DNA of 64,000 nt from Eubacterium limosum (GTDB taxonomy: Bacteria > Bacillota > Clostridia > Eubacteriales > Eubacteriaceae): the NCBI RefSeq assembly GCF_000807675.2, contig NZ_CP019962.1:496001-560000 (forward strand), in the 5' to 3' direction. The translations under genes were made by a program, and so were the position numbers. The notes beneath the pieces are model-generated. The model saw only the letters and a program-made list of their open reading frames with translations. It ran no database searches and was not told the origin of the DNA. Of this stretch, positions 47,244-56,004 are shown one piece after another. The stretch's first letter is position 1. Each line of letters opens with the position of its first letter.

Positions 47244-48104
47244 TTACGCGTTTTTCATCATCTGTCCAAGCGCTTCCAGAGGGATAGGCTCTGTAATAGG
47301 CTGGTCATTCGGCGGATAAGACAGGGTCTCAACCCGAAGCGTACGGTCTGTTACCGTGCAGAGATTAAAGCCTGCTGCCGGGGTCATGTACATCCCCTTT
47401 TCATTGATGGCCACACCAAAAGCAGTGCTCTCAGCTGTATAGGCTGGTACGCCGTAAAAGGTGGTATTGATATTCTCATGCGTGTGTCCGCTCAGCAGCG
47501 CCAGGACATTTTTTCCGCTGATAATCTCTCCAAGCCGTTCGGAGCCTTCCACACCAAAGGCGCTGACCCGTTCATCTGCCCACTCGTCAAAGGCCGGGTG
47601 GTGAAAAGCGACAATATGCCCGCGGGGCATCTTCTTTTCCAGTGCCTTTTCAAGGAATACAAACTGCGCCTCGTCAAAGCGCCCGGAATGATGCGTGGCA
47701 TCACAGCCAACGCTGGAGTCCAGTACGATGAGCTGGAGCCCGTCAAATTCTCTCGCGTAGTATACAGGTTCTGTGCCCGGCTCACTGTTTTCATAGCCCT
47801 CATGGAAAGCTGCCACTCTGTCATGATTTCCAAGAACCGGACAGACCGGCGTGCCGTCGAAATATTCTTCCAGGAGCATTTTCAGGTAACGGTATTCATC
47901 TGCTCCGCCCTCATGAACCAGGTCGCCTGTCAAGAGAACAAAGTCCAGTTTTCCGGCGTTTTCCCTGAGCCAGCCGGAAATTCCTTCAAGAACCTCGCAG
48001 GGCTTTTTTTCCATATGGCCCACCATGTCCTTAAACATCGAGTTGCCATAGTCCTTTAGAATGTGCAGATCGGAAAGATGTGCGAAAGTGATTGTCTTCA
48101 TCAT
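47244..48104 (-). CDS. Metallophosphoesterase (CpdA/GpdQ-like)
   Basis: 286 aa. Calcineurin-like motifs: FAHLSDLHI, LTGDLVHEGG, VLGNHDR, AFHHPAF and SGHTHENI, giving the two-metal site. Relatives hydrolyse cyclic nucleotides or glycerophosphodiesters. First gene of the uptake operon, divergent from the GntR gene. No signal peptide is visible, so it should act on the imported ligand inside the cell (inference). Confidence 0.93.
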   Translation of the reverse strand: MMKTITFAHLSDLHILKDYGNSMFKDMVGHMEKKPCEVLEGISGWLRENAGKLDFVLLTGDLVHEGGADEYRYLKMLLEEYFDGTPVCPVLGNHDRVAAFHEGYENSEPGTEPVYYAREFDGLQLIVLDSSVGCDATHHSGRFDEAQFVFLEKALEKKMPRGHIVAFHHPAFDEWADERVSAFGVEGSERLGEIISGKNVLALLSGHTHENINTTFYGVPAYTAESTAFGVAINEKGMYMTPAAGFNLCTVTDRTLRVETLSYPPNDQPITEPIPLEALGQMMKNA

Positions 48105-48156
48105 TTTCTCCTTTTCAGATATTTATCGATTTGAATACTTGTTTTTCTACCGTAAT

Positions 48157-48207
48157 TATTATATGATAATACCAAACTCACCGTGTCGGACACCTGTAGT
48201 ATACTAC
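48157..48207. promoter_or_regulatory. Divergent regulatory region with three dyads
   Basis: Between the metallophosphoesterase and GntR genes: TATTAT-atg-ATAATA (48157-48171), GTGTC-g-GACAC (48183-48193) and the perfect palindrome GTAGTATACTAC (48196-48207). The first overlaps a TATAAT-like -10 for the minus strand. These are candidate GntR operators; which one is bound is unknown. Confidence 0.55.
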
Positions 48208-48277
48208 TCGTATTCGATATGAAATATCACAAACCCGTTAATTTAACGTTAATAATCGGTTAATGGAGAAAAGGACT

Positions 48278-48934
48278 ATGAAAATTCAAAACAGAGAAGA
48301 AGACGCCTACAGACAGCTCAAGGAAAAAATCCTGGCCGGCGTGCTGATCCCAGGGGATATTTTATCCGAGGCCTCCCTGTCCCAGGGGCTCGGCATGAGC
48401 CGCACGCCGGTGCGCTATGCCCTGAAACAGCTGGAGTACGAAGGTTTTATTACCTATCATAAAAACCGGGGCATCTCCATCCGGGAAACCTCCAGCCGCG
48501 AAATGGTGGGTATTCTGGAAATGATGATCCTGTTTGAGCACAGCGCTGTCAAAAAAGTCAAAAACGGCGAAACCATTTTTGATATTGCCGCCTTAAAGCG
48601 CCTCGGCGATGAGGCCCAGGTCCTGCGGAATGAACGCCAGTACGCGTCCTATATTGAAAAAACCCATCAGTACAACAGCTGCTTTATCGCCAGCGCAGGC
48701 AACAGTCAGCTGACCGTTGTCTATAACACCTCCTGGGAACGCGTAATCAGCACATCTGTTTACAACAAAATGACACATCCCACAGCTATCCCGAAGAAAA
48801 CACAGACTACCGTCGGCTTTATTCATCAGCTCAACCAGTCCATCACTGACGAGGCCTACGACCACACTGACCGGCTGCTGGATGAATACTTTGACTATGC
48901 CAGAAACCAGATTCTGTATTATGGGCAGATATAA
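48278..48934 (+). CDS. GntR/FCD-family transcriptional regulator
   Basis: 218 aa from the ATG at 48278, which has AAAAGG 5 nt upstream; an ATG at 48263 lacks any ribosome binding site. The winged-helix domain spans about 5-65 (YRQLKEKILAGVLIPGDIL; MSRTPVRYALKQLEYEGFI), followed by an all-helical FCD-like ligand domain. Divergent from the Ugp-type operon, so it probably controls it in response to the transported compound or a metabolite. Confidence 0.9.
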   Translation: MKIQNREEDAYRQLKEKILAGVLIPGDILSEASLSQGLGMSRTPVRYALKQLEYEGFITYHKNRGISIRETSSREMVGILEMMILFEHSAVKKVKNGETIFDIAALKRLGDEAQVLRNERQYASYIEKTHQYNSCFIASAGNSQLTVVYNTSWERVISTSVYNKMTHPTAIPKKTQTTVGFIHQLNQSITDEAYDHTDRLLDEYFDYARNQILYYGQI

Positions 48935-48979
48935 CAAACAGGCTTGAAGACAACCGCTTCAAGCCTGTTTGTTTTTTTC
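48934..48979. terminator. Terminator of the GntR gene, overlapping kinase 3' end
   Basis: Perfect 16-bp stem (acaaacaggcttgaag at 48934-48949 with its complement at 48957-48972) followed by TTTTTTT. The right arm lies inside the 3' end of the convergent kinase gene (stop at 48959). Confidence 0.88.
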
Positions 48980-49879
48980 CTCTTGGAATACAACATAAAT
49001 CGACAGTGTTTTATTCACAAAAGAGGCACTCACCGCACCCTGCATTTTTTCCGCCAACAATTTCACAATATACAGCCCCAGTCCGGCACTTCCGCTGTTT
49101 CTGGAATCATCCGCTGTGTAAAAGCGCTCAAAAAGCCTTTCCATATCCGGAGAGGTGTCAGGCCTCACCTCGTTGGCAACCGACAGGATTATTTTTCCAG
49201 CGCTTTCCTCGAGGGTGACCTTTACCCTGCCTGCGGTGTATTTAAGGGCGTTGGACAAAAGGTTCTGGACAATGCGCCGCAGAGCGGTTCTGTCTCCCGC
49301 CATATACAGGCTTTTATCCCCAAGGTCAACATTAGGCTCAAGCTCTGCCGCTTCAAACCGCGGAATAAAATCCACCACCGCCTCTGAGACAATATTGGTA
49401 AAATTAACCGGTTCTTCCGCGAGCTCCGACTGACCCGATTCCATGACAGAGAGTTCAAAAAAGCTTTCAACCAGCTCCCGCATGGCGTCGGCTTTTTTTA
49501 AAATCACCGCAGCTTTTTCCTGCTGCTCCCCGCTCAGTCCGCTGCGCTCAAGCATCTGAACGTAACCGATGATCGCTGTCAATGGTGTCCGCAAATCGTG
49601 GGAAACACCCGCGATGGAATCCTTTAGGCGCTGTTCGCTCTTTCGCGTGTCAATGCGCAGCTGCTTCTGGATCTCCATATTCTCGTTGATCTGAGTCGCC
49701 AGCTCGTTTAGCCGGGCATCCACTAAGGTCAGACTGATCTTCTTCTCAGACCGTCCGGCGGATAAGTCCTCCAGCTGGCGGCTCATACTCCTTATCTCCC
49801 GCCGCATAACCACTGTCCGAACCGCTAATACCGCCACAGCCACAGCTAAAACCACGATAATTCCAAACATTGACCCCAC
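48959..49879 (-). CDS. Sensor histidine kinase, single TM
   Basis: 306 aa. One N-terminal helix (about 4-24), a coiled linker, HisKA with phospho-His near residue 94 (AGVSHDLRTPLTAIIGY) and HATPase with NLLSNALKY and GSAGLGLYIVK. The short N terminus without an extracytoplasmic loop resembles intramembrane-sensing kinases of antimicrobial peptide systems. Last gene of the operon with three ABC permeases, an ATPase, a response regulator and a ribosomal protection GTPase. Confidence 0.94.
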   Translation of the reverse strand: MGSMFGIIVVLAVAVAVLAVRTVVMRREIRSMSRQLEDLSAGRSEKKISLTLVDARLNELATQINENMEIQKQLRIDTRKSEQRLKDSIAGVSHDLRTPLTAIIGYVQMLERSGLSGEQQEKAAVILKKADAMRELVESFFELSVMESGQSELAEEPVNFTNIVSEAVVDFIPRFEAAELEPNVDLGDKSLYMAGDRTALRRIVQNLLSNALKYTAGRVKVTLEESAGKIILSVANEVRPDTSPDMERLFERFYTADDSRNSGSAGLGLYIVKLLAEKMQGAVSASFVNKTLSIYVVFQEEKNKQA

Positions 49880-49894
49880 GCTTTCTGTTTTGTT

Positions 49895-50644
49895 TTATTT
49901 TATCTCTCTCTTCCTGAACACAAAATATCCAGCGCCCAGGAGTAAAGCCGTAAAACCAAGACATGCTGTCAGAATCAGGATAACCTGGGATATATTCAAA
50001 GGTGTAAAAACCGCTGCCCTCGCCATATAAGGCGGAAGCCAAAGTGGTGACATCCTCCTTGACAGAAAAAATATCATCCCAAAGGATTCCAGAATAATGG
50101 CCAGCGTTGCGCAGGCCGTTGTCTTGGCCGCATCCTGAAAAACGGCCATTAACAGGATTGAAATGCTGAAAACCGCGCAGTTTGCCAGAAAAACCATACC
50201 GGTAACTCTGAGAAGATACTGGGCAAAAGGCTCTGTAATAATGCCTTTGTCAAACCCGTGCGCCGCACCAGTGACAATGAGTCCCGCGAAAGGATAAAGA
50301 AACATCACGATATTGACAGCCAGCAAAAACACAAGCGCCTTGCAAAAATAAACAGAAGCGCGGCTGTGCCCCGCGGATACAGCCAGCGCCAGCGTTTTAT
50401 CCGAGGCGCTCTGCCCGAGCATCAGAGCGCTCATCGCCCCAATGACAATGAGCCACATGGTGGAATCATAGACCATTCCTCCAAATACAGATAATCCATC
50501 GGCCATCGGGACACCAAAGGGATTTGTATCTCCAATATATCCCGAACTCATCAAGGCCCCGAAAATAATACTGATTCCAGCCATCAGATAAAACAACCTG
50601 TTACGGACAAGCTGATAAAACTCCATTTTGATTAAAGCAAGCAT
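49895..50644 (-). CDS. ABC-2 type permease (third of three)
   Basis: 249 aa, about six hydrophobic helices (YQLVRNRLFYLMAG; VIGAMSALMLGQSAS; FSISILLMAVFQDAAKTTACA; LTACLGFTALLLGAGYFVF). The HSRASVYFCKALVF segment is shared with its neighbours, so the three permeases appear to be tandem paralogues of the LanE/LanG or BcrB kind. 15 bp upstream of the kinase. Confidence 0.88.
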   Translation of the reverse strand: MLALIKMEFYQLVRNRLFYLMAGISIIFGALMSSGYIGDTNPFGVPMADGLSVFGGMVYDSTMWLIVIGAMSALMLGQSASDKTLALAVSAGHSRASVYFCKALVFLLAVNIVMFLYPFAGLIVTGAAHGFDKGIITEPFAQYLLRVTGMVFLANCAVFSISILLMAVFQDAAKTTACATLAIILESFGMIFFLSRRMSPLWLPPYMARAAVFTPLNISQVILILTACLGFTALLLGAGYFVFRKREIK

Positions 50645-50657
50645 TTCGTCATCTCCT

Positions 50658-51392
50658 CTACTTCAACTCACGCTTTGAAAAAATCAGACAGCCCAGGAAA
50701 GAAGGAATCACCAAAAAAGCAAAATCGATCCCTATGGCTGTCAGCCACTCTGCCATCCCCAGTCCTGAAGCCTGCATTTGATTTAAAGGCATACACCACT
50801 GCACTCCTTTTAATACATTGCCGGATACTGCCAGAAAAATGTGCAGCATCAACGCCAGAATTGAAAACAGTGTTGTTTTTGCCGCGTCTCTGAATATTGC
50901 CAGAAACAGCGGCACCATTCCACACATTGCATAACCTGTCATAAAAAAAGTTACGGCTATTTGAAGTCCCTTAAACCTTGAAAGCTCCCCGGTGAAGTTC
51001 AGGGTAACAGCTGCGACCATCACGCCCGCCAATATGTAAACCATCATAGCCAACGAAATAACCATGAGGTAAATCAGTATTTTACTCAAAAAAACAGTGA
51101 GCCTGCCACTACCGCTCTCAACTGCAAGATTAGGTGTGCGTTCTGCAAATCCCTGTCCCAGATAAATAACGCCAAAAATCGAAGCAAGAAAACCCATCGG
51201 AACCGCTTCCGACATCATCTGCAGGATCAGCTGCACACCTCCATTTCCATTGGCGGCAGCGCTTGCTACAGCCTGTCCCTCTGTTTCGGACACGCCGATG
51301 AACAATCCAGCAATAAAAATACCCAACAGCAGTCCCCAGAAAAGCCTGCTGTGCCTGAGCCTGTACCATTCCATCTTCAACAAGTTAATCAT
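50658..51392 (-). CDS. ABC-2 type permease (second of three)
   Basis: 244 aa, about six helices (LFWGLLLGIFIAGLFIGV; LASIFGVIYLGQGFAE; ILIYLMVISLAMMVYILAG; GYAMCGMVPLFLAIFRDAAKTTL). Similar in size and pattern to its two neighbours, including the GxxxFRDAAKTT-like segment. Works with the upstream ATPase. Confidence 0.88.
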   Translation of the reverse strand: MINLLKMEWYRLRHSRLFWGLLLGIFIAGLFIGVSETEGQAVASAAANGNGGVQLILQMMSEAVPMGFLASIFGVIYLGQGFAERTPNLAVESGSGRLTVFLSKILIYLMVISLAMMVYILAGVMVAAVTLNFTGELSRFKGLQIAVTFFMTGYAMCGMVPLFLAIFRDAAKTTLFSILALMLHIFLAVSGNVLKGVQWCMPLNQMQASGLGMAEWLTAIGIDFAFLVIPSFLGCLIFSKRELK

Positions 51393-51401
51393 GGTACACC
51401 T

Positions 51402-52124
51402 CTACTGCAGAGCACATCTGACAAAGCAGAAAAACGCCCCTGCCCCCAGCACTGCAATCCATGCTGCGCCTGATCCTAAAATTAACCACAGCGACGCTGC
51501 TGGGAGTATCTCAGTCATGAGCAGACGTTCAGCGGCCATGGGAATCAGGAAACTCAAAAAACTCAGTTTTGCGCCGTAAAGATTTAATATGAAGGTCAAA
51601 ATCCCAAAAATAAACAGGCTGATACCAATCGTCTTTGCGACATCCCGGCATAAAAACCCCAAAAGAAGGCCTGTTGCCATTGAAGCTGCGTTGAGCACCA
51701 CCACAACTCCGGTCACCTTTATCAGGTACAGGGCAATCTCAGCAGACATGGGCTCACCAAAGCCAAACGCCAGGCTGTGAAAAAACACATTGACAGCCGG
51801 AAAGGCCATCATAAGCACCTCGCACCCGATAAAAAATACCACTGATTTAGCCAGAAATACCTGAAACCGGCTGTGGCCGCTCTCAATTCCGTGATAAATA
51901 GTGCCTTCGTCAAACTCGCGGCCGATGAACAGCCCAGGAAACACACAGACTGGCAGAATCAGCAGATTGGCGGTATGAAGCGACGCCTCCATAACCTGCA
52001 GCCCGGTCACGCTGTGACCGTCAAAGCTGATACAGATTCCCAGAAGCACCGTCACGCCAAACACGGCGTAAAAAGTCTTATCCCTCCAGAGCTTGTACCA
52101 TTCCAGCCGAAGCAGATTACCCAT
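51402..52124 (-). CDS. ABC-2 type permease (first of three)
   Basis: About 240 aa from the ATG at 52124, which overlaps the end of the ATPase gene by 8 bp; the longer frame to 52172 lies inside the ATPase and is rejected. Six helices, a conserved EGTIYHGIESGHSRFQVFLAKS segment and FLCRDVAKTIGISLF. Part of a LanFEG/BcrAB-like exporter or immunity transporter. Confidence 0.88.
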   Translation of the reverse strand: MGNLLRLEWYKLWRDKTFYAVFGVTVLLGICISFDGHSVTGLQVMEASLHTANLLILPVCVFPGLFIGREFDEGTIYHGIESGHSRFQVFLAKSVVFFIGCEVLMMAFPAVNVFFHSLAFGFGEPMSAEIALYLIKVTGVVVVLNAASMATGLLLGFLCRDVAKTIGISLFIFGILTFILNLYGAKLSFLSFLIPMAAERLLMTEILPAASLWLILGSGAAWIAVLGAGAFFCFVRCALQ

Positions 52125-53040
52125 TTTTCCGGCCTCCGATGCTTTGCAGGAAGTAGTCCTCCAGACTGTCACCCCGGACGCTGATGCCTGTCAGGAGCAA
52201 CCCACTCTGAGATAAAGCTGCCGATACTGTGCGTATCTCCTCCAGATGGTCGTAAAGCTTAATGGTACCGTCAGGCATAACTCTGTAATTATCGGTGTGA
52301 AGAGCTTCCTCAATGACTGCGGCTGCTCTGGCCGCATCATCCACCTCAATGGCGATGTGGCGGCGGCAGCGCTCATCCAGTTCTTCCTGGGTCAGCGATT
52401 CAACGATATGCCCCCTGTCGATAATAATAAAATGATCCACCGTCTGATAGAGCTCACTGAGGATATGGCTTGAAATCAGCAGTGTGGTACCGCGCTCTGT
52501 GTTTAACCGCTTTAAAAGCTCACGGATTTCCACAATCCCCACCGGGTCCAGCCCATTGATGGGCTCATCGAGGACCAGAAATTCCGGATCGCTGATAAGA
52601 GCCATGGCAATACCCAGCCGCTGTTTCATCCCAAGCGAAAAATGCTTTACTGTCTTCCGCCCCGTATCCGTAAGCCCCACCAGCTCCAGGGTTCTCTCTG
52701 CGGCTTTCTTATCCGGGATTCCTCTCTGAATCCGCTGGGCCTCCATATTTTGCTTTGCTGTCATGCCCTGGTACAGCGCCGGCGTCTCCACCAGGCAGCC
52801 CATGCGCTTTCTTCCCTCACGCATTCCTTTCTCATCGCCTTTACCAAAGAGCGCCAGCTCCCCGCCAGACGGATAGGAAAGCCCGCAAACCTGTCTTATA
52901 AAGGTCGTCTTCCCTGCGCCGTTCTGGCCAATCAAGCCATAGGTTTTCCCCTTCTCAATGGTCAGGCTCAAATGGTCAAGGGCTTTAAAGCTTCCATAAT
53001 TTTTACACAAATCCGTCGCTTTTAATACAACTTCGTCCAT
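52117..53040 (-). CDS. ABC transporter ATPase (BcrA/LanF-like)
   Basis: 307 aa. Walker A LIGQNGAGKTTF, signature FSLGMKQRLGIAMAL, Walker B FLVLDEPINGLDP, switch His in LISSHILSEL. The C-terminal ~80 residues are characteristic of bacitracin or lantibiotic transporter ATPases. It energises the three permeases downstream and lies 85 bp downstream of the response regulator. Confidence 0.95.
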   Translation of the reverse strand: MDEVVLKATDLCKNYGSFKALDHLSLTIEKGKTYGLIGQNGAGKTTFIRQVCGLSYPSGGELALFGKGDEKGMREGRKRMGCLVETPALYQGMTAKQNMEAQRIQRGIPDKKAAERTLELVGLTDTGRKTVKHFSLGMKQRLGIAMALISDPEFLVLDEPINGLDPVGIVEIRELLKRLNTERGTTLLISSHILSELYQTVDHFIIIDRGHIVESLTQEELDERCRRHIAIEVDDAARAAAVIEEALHTDNYRVMPDGTIKLYDHLEEIRTVSAALSQSGLLLTGISVRGDSLEDYFLQSIGGRKNG

Positions 53041-53125
53041 TTTAGTGTCTCCTTTTCCTTGATGCTTTCATTCTACGCCGCAGGAATAAAGAAGTTCTTA
53101 ACCCAGTTCTAAAGAAAACCTTAAA

Positions 53126-53812
53126 TTAATTCATCCGATACCCCATACCCCAGACCGTTTTGATATACTCTGTCTCCGGGTCTGCTGCCTTCAGCTTATT
53201 CCTGAGGTTGCTCATATGCACATTCAGGGTATTATCCTCACAGGCGTATTCCTCGTTCCAGATACTTTCAAAAAGGTTAGCCTTTGAAAAAACCTTGTGG
53301 GGGTAGCGCATCAAAAGCTCCAGGATACCGTATTCCTTGGCAGTCAGTTCCAGCTCCTGCCCATCCACGCTGGCTGTCTTTGACTCTGTGTCCACCGCCA
53401 GCTTTCCAGCCTGTAAAATTTCCGGAGCTCTCTGGGTTTTGCTGCTGCCGCAGCGCCTGAGGACAGCCTCGACCCGTACCAGCACTTCATCCAGATCAAA
53501 GGGTTTTGTCAGATAGTCGTCCGCGCCCAGATGGAAAAGGTCAAGCTTGTTCTGTACGGTATCCTTGGCTGAAATAACAATGGCCGGTAAGCTGGAAAAG
53601 CTCCTGAGCTCCTGCAGCACTGCGTCGCCGCTTTTATAGGGCAGCATCAAATCCAGTATCAACAGATCATAGCTTCCGCTTCTCAGTCTGGACAGCCCCT
53701 CCATACCTGTAAAAGCACCCTCTGCCGCATAGCCATTTTCATCCAGCATTTCACACAGCATGCTGTTAATCTCCCGGTCATCCTCAACGACTAAAATTTT
53801 CGTCTGCTCCAT
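53126..53812 (-). CDS. OmpR-family response regulator
   Basis: 228 aa. Receiver domain with VVEDD, phospho-Asp near residue 54 (LLILDLMLPYK), Lys in LTKPF, and a C-terminal winged helix ending VWGMGYRMN. Its kinase is encoded five genes downstream in the same operon. The gene starts 14 nt after the ribosomal protection GTPase stop; a ribosome binding site at this junction is not strong. Confidence 0.95.
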   Translation of the reverse strand: MEQTKILVVEDDREINSMLCEMLDENGYAAEGAFTGMEGLSRLRSGSYDLLILDLMLPYKSGDAVLQELRSFSSLPAIVISAKDTVQNKLDLFHLGADDYLTKPFDLDEVLVRVEAVLRRCGSSKTQRAPEILQAGKLAVDTESKTASVDGQELELTAKEYGILELLMRYPHKVFSKANLFESIWNEEYACEDNTLNVHMSNLRNKLKAADPETEYIKTVWGMGYRMN

Positions 53813-53826
53813 TCTTTACACCGCCT

Positions 53827-55788
53827 TTACTTACAATGAATATATTCCGCCACCTGATCCCATGGAACGTTAAAGCCAGCACCATGAGAACAGAAAACTG
53901 AATCCGAAGTGTTTTCCACATCATGTTTTTTATCATAACCGATGCGCAGGGTGACCGCCTCTGCGTTGTGGCAGGGCTCATAACCGGAAAAGGTTGCTCT
54001 GAGCATCCCTCGGCCTTTGGTGAAGGACAGGATTTCCTGACTGTAATTCATCATCGTAGCCACCGGACAAAAGCCAGAAATCACTGCCTGGTCCTCGCTG
54101 AGCTCGGGGGCTTCAAAACGCCCGGCCATTTTCTGGATATCCGACATGACACGCCCCATCGCCTCTGAGGGAACCTCGATCTCAAATCGGTAGACCGGCT
54201 CAAGTAAAACGGACTCTGCCTGCTCCAGTCCCTGACGAATCGCCCGGTAAACCGCCTGCCTGAAGTCGCCGCCTTCGGTATGCTTAAGATGTGCCCGTCC
54301 GTTGACCAGAACGATGCGCATATCGGTGATGGGCGACCCGGTCAGCACACCCCTGTGCTCACGTTCAAACACATGGGTCTTTATTAGATTCTGATAATTG
54401 GTATCCAGAATATCCACAGAACACACACTGTCAAAGGCAATGCCTGTGCCCGGCGCGGCGGGCTCCAGCCTGAGATGTACCTCTGCGTAATGCCGCAGAG
54501 GTTCAAAATGGCCGTAGCCAGTCACTGGAGACGCGATGGTCTCCTTATAGAGAATCTCACAGTCGCCGAAGCGGACTTCCAGACCAAAACGCTCTCTGAC
54601 AATCTCCTCAAGCACCTCCAACTGAATCGCACCCATAATGTGGAGCTGCATTTCCTGCAGGCTCTCATTCCAGACGATCTCCAGCATAGGGTCCTCGTCC
54701 TCAAGCTCCTTAAAAGCCTCAAGCACGGTTCTTACGTTCAGGCTTTCATCATAGATGACGCTGGCGGTCAGCAGCGGCACAGTCGCGTAGTCGGCATGGT
54801 ACAGGTTTTCTCCAATACCATCCCCAGGCCGGGTGGCGTCCATGCCCGTCACAGCACAGAGATCCCCGGGCGCTGCTTCCGGCACCGTAGTATACCGTCC
54901 GCCGCTGTAAATCCGAATCTCGTTTACTTTCTGCCGGACGAGTCTGCCTTCACTGTCCTTTCCGGTCACTACCTCGTCTTTAACCCTCAGTTTTCCCGCA
55001 GTCACCTTGACAAAGCTCAGGCGGCTGCCCGCGCTGTCGTGGAGTATCTTGTACACATGGCCGCTGAAAGGCTCCTCTGCCGGGCTTTCCTTGTCATGGA
55101 GAAGCATTGTCATCGCTTTGATAAAAGCGTCAATTCCTGTATCGTTTAATGCCGAGCCTGCAAAAGCCGGAAAAACTTCTGCCTTTTTAAACATCTGCCC
55201 CAGAGCACTCTGCCATGCTTCTGGCTTGTATCCCTCATCCAGGTAGGCCTCGAGCAGTGCTTCATTCCTTTCCGCCACAGCCTCCGCCAGCATTGTGTCC
55301 ATGATGCCCTCCTCATAGTGCCCGGTAAACATCAGGCAATCCGAACTGCATTTTGTTTTCAGCGCTTTTATGACTCCGGGAATATCTGCGCCTTCCCGGT
55401 CTGTTTTATTGATAAAAATCAACGTCGGCACATCGTAGCGCCGCAAGAGCTTCCACAGCGTTTCGGTATGGCTCTGAATCCCCTCAACACCCGATACTAC
55501 GATTACAGCCGCATCCATCACCTGAATGGCCCGCTCGGTTTCCGATGAAAAATCCACATGTCCCGGGGTATCCACCAGATAACAGGTATCTCCCCCGATT
55601 TCAAAAACTGCCTGATCCGAAAAAATGGTAATCCCCCGTTCTCGTTCAATAGGGTGATGGTCCATAAAAGCGTCCTGATGGTCCACACGCCCAAGTTTTC
55701 TGATGGCACGGGTATGGTACAGCAGCTGTTCTGAAAAAGTCGTTTTTCCGGCATCTACATGGGCCAGAATTCCTAGTACAAGCTTCAT
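53827..55788 (-). CDS. Tet(M)-type ribosomal protection / EF-G-like GTPase
   Basis: 653 aa, close to Tet(M) length. GTPase motifs: AHVDAGKTT (G1), RERGIT (G2), VDTPGHVDF (G3), INKTD (G4), GSAL (G5), followed by EF-G domains II-V. Tet(M)/Tet(W)-like proteins dislodge tetracycline from the ribosome; divergent chromosomal members exist that are annotated only as translation GTPases, so tetracycline resistance is a guess. It shares an operon with the response regulator and ABC genes and has its own consensus promoter. No mobile element is near. Confidence 0.9.
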   Translation of the reverse strand: MKLVLGILAHVDAGKTTFSEQLLYHTRAIRKLGRVDHQDAFMDHHPIERERGITIFSDQAVFEIGGDTCYLVDTPGHVDFSSETERAIQVMDAAVIVVSGVEGIQSHTETLWKLLRRYDVPTLIFINKTDREGADIPGVIKALKTKCSSDCLMFTGHYEEGIMDTMLAEAVAERNEALLEAYLDEGYKPEAWQSALGQMFKKAEVFPAFAGSALNDTGIDAFIKAMTMLLHDKESPAEEPFSGHVYKILHDSAGSRLSFVKVTAGKLRVKDEVVTGKDSEGRLVRQKVNEIRIYSGGRYTTVPEAAPGDLCAVTGMDATRPGDGIGENLYHADYATVPLLTASVIYDESLNVRTVLEAFKELEDEDPMLEIVWNESLQEMQLHIMGAIQLEVLEEIVRERFGLEVRFGDCEILYKETIASPVTGYGHFEPLRHYAEVHLRLEPAAPGTGIAFDSVCSVDILDTNYQNLIKTHVFEREHRGVLTGSPITDMRIVLVNGRAHLKHTEGGDFRQAVYRAIRQGLEQAESVLLEPVYRFEIEVPSEAMGRVMSDIQKMAGRFEAPELSEDQAVISGFCPVATMMNYSQEILSFTKGRGMLRATFSGYEPCHNAEAVTLRIGYDKKHDVENTSDSVFCSHGAGFNVPWDQVAEYIHCK

Positions 55789-55823
55789 AAAATCTCCTGT
55801 AAAATCTGCTTTAGTGTGGGTCT

Positions 55824-55852
55824 ATTATATCACTGGGGCTTTGGACGTACAA
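55824..55852 (-). promoter_or_regulatory. Promoter of the GTPase/TCS/ABC operon
   Basis: Minus-strand TTGTAC (55847-55852), 17-bp spacer, TATAAT (55824-55829), about 35 bp upstream of the ATG, which has AGGAG. Confidence 0.75.
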
Positions 55853-55854
55853 AT

Positions 55855-55876
55855 TAAAAAAACTGCCCGAGGGCAG
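55855..55876 (-). terminator. Terminator of the aspartase gene
   Basis: ctgccc-ga-gggcag hairpin (55863-55876) followed on the minus strand by a T-run. Confidence 0.82.
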
Positions 55877-55914
55877 CTTCATAAAATTTATAGGTTAATG
55901 ACGTCTTAATCGAG

Positions 55915-55992
55915 TGGCGCTCTCGATGCAATCGCGCAGGCTTTATCGAGGCTGGCAATTGCATGTGAGAGAGGCAATTTCGAACTGCGCCA
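55915..55992 (-). other. Nested inverted repeats in aspartase 3' region
   Basis: Between the aspartase stop and its terminator, nested complementary pairs occur in order: tggcgc (55915-55920) with gcgcca (55987-55992); ctctc (55920-55924) with gagag (about 55967-55973); atgcaat (55926-55932) with attgcat (55958-55964). They suggest an ~78-nt folded RNA element in the 3' untranslated region. Function unknown. Confidence 0.45.
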
Positions 55993-56004
55993 GTATCTTT
56001 CTTC

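Noticed and set aside
53827-55788. Recently acquired mobile tetracycline resistance gene
   Set aside because: No transposase, integrase or conjugation gene is near, and the gene is embedded in a chromosomal operon with its own regulators.
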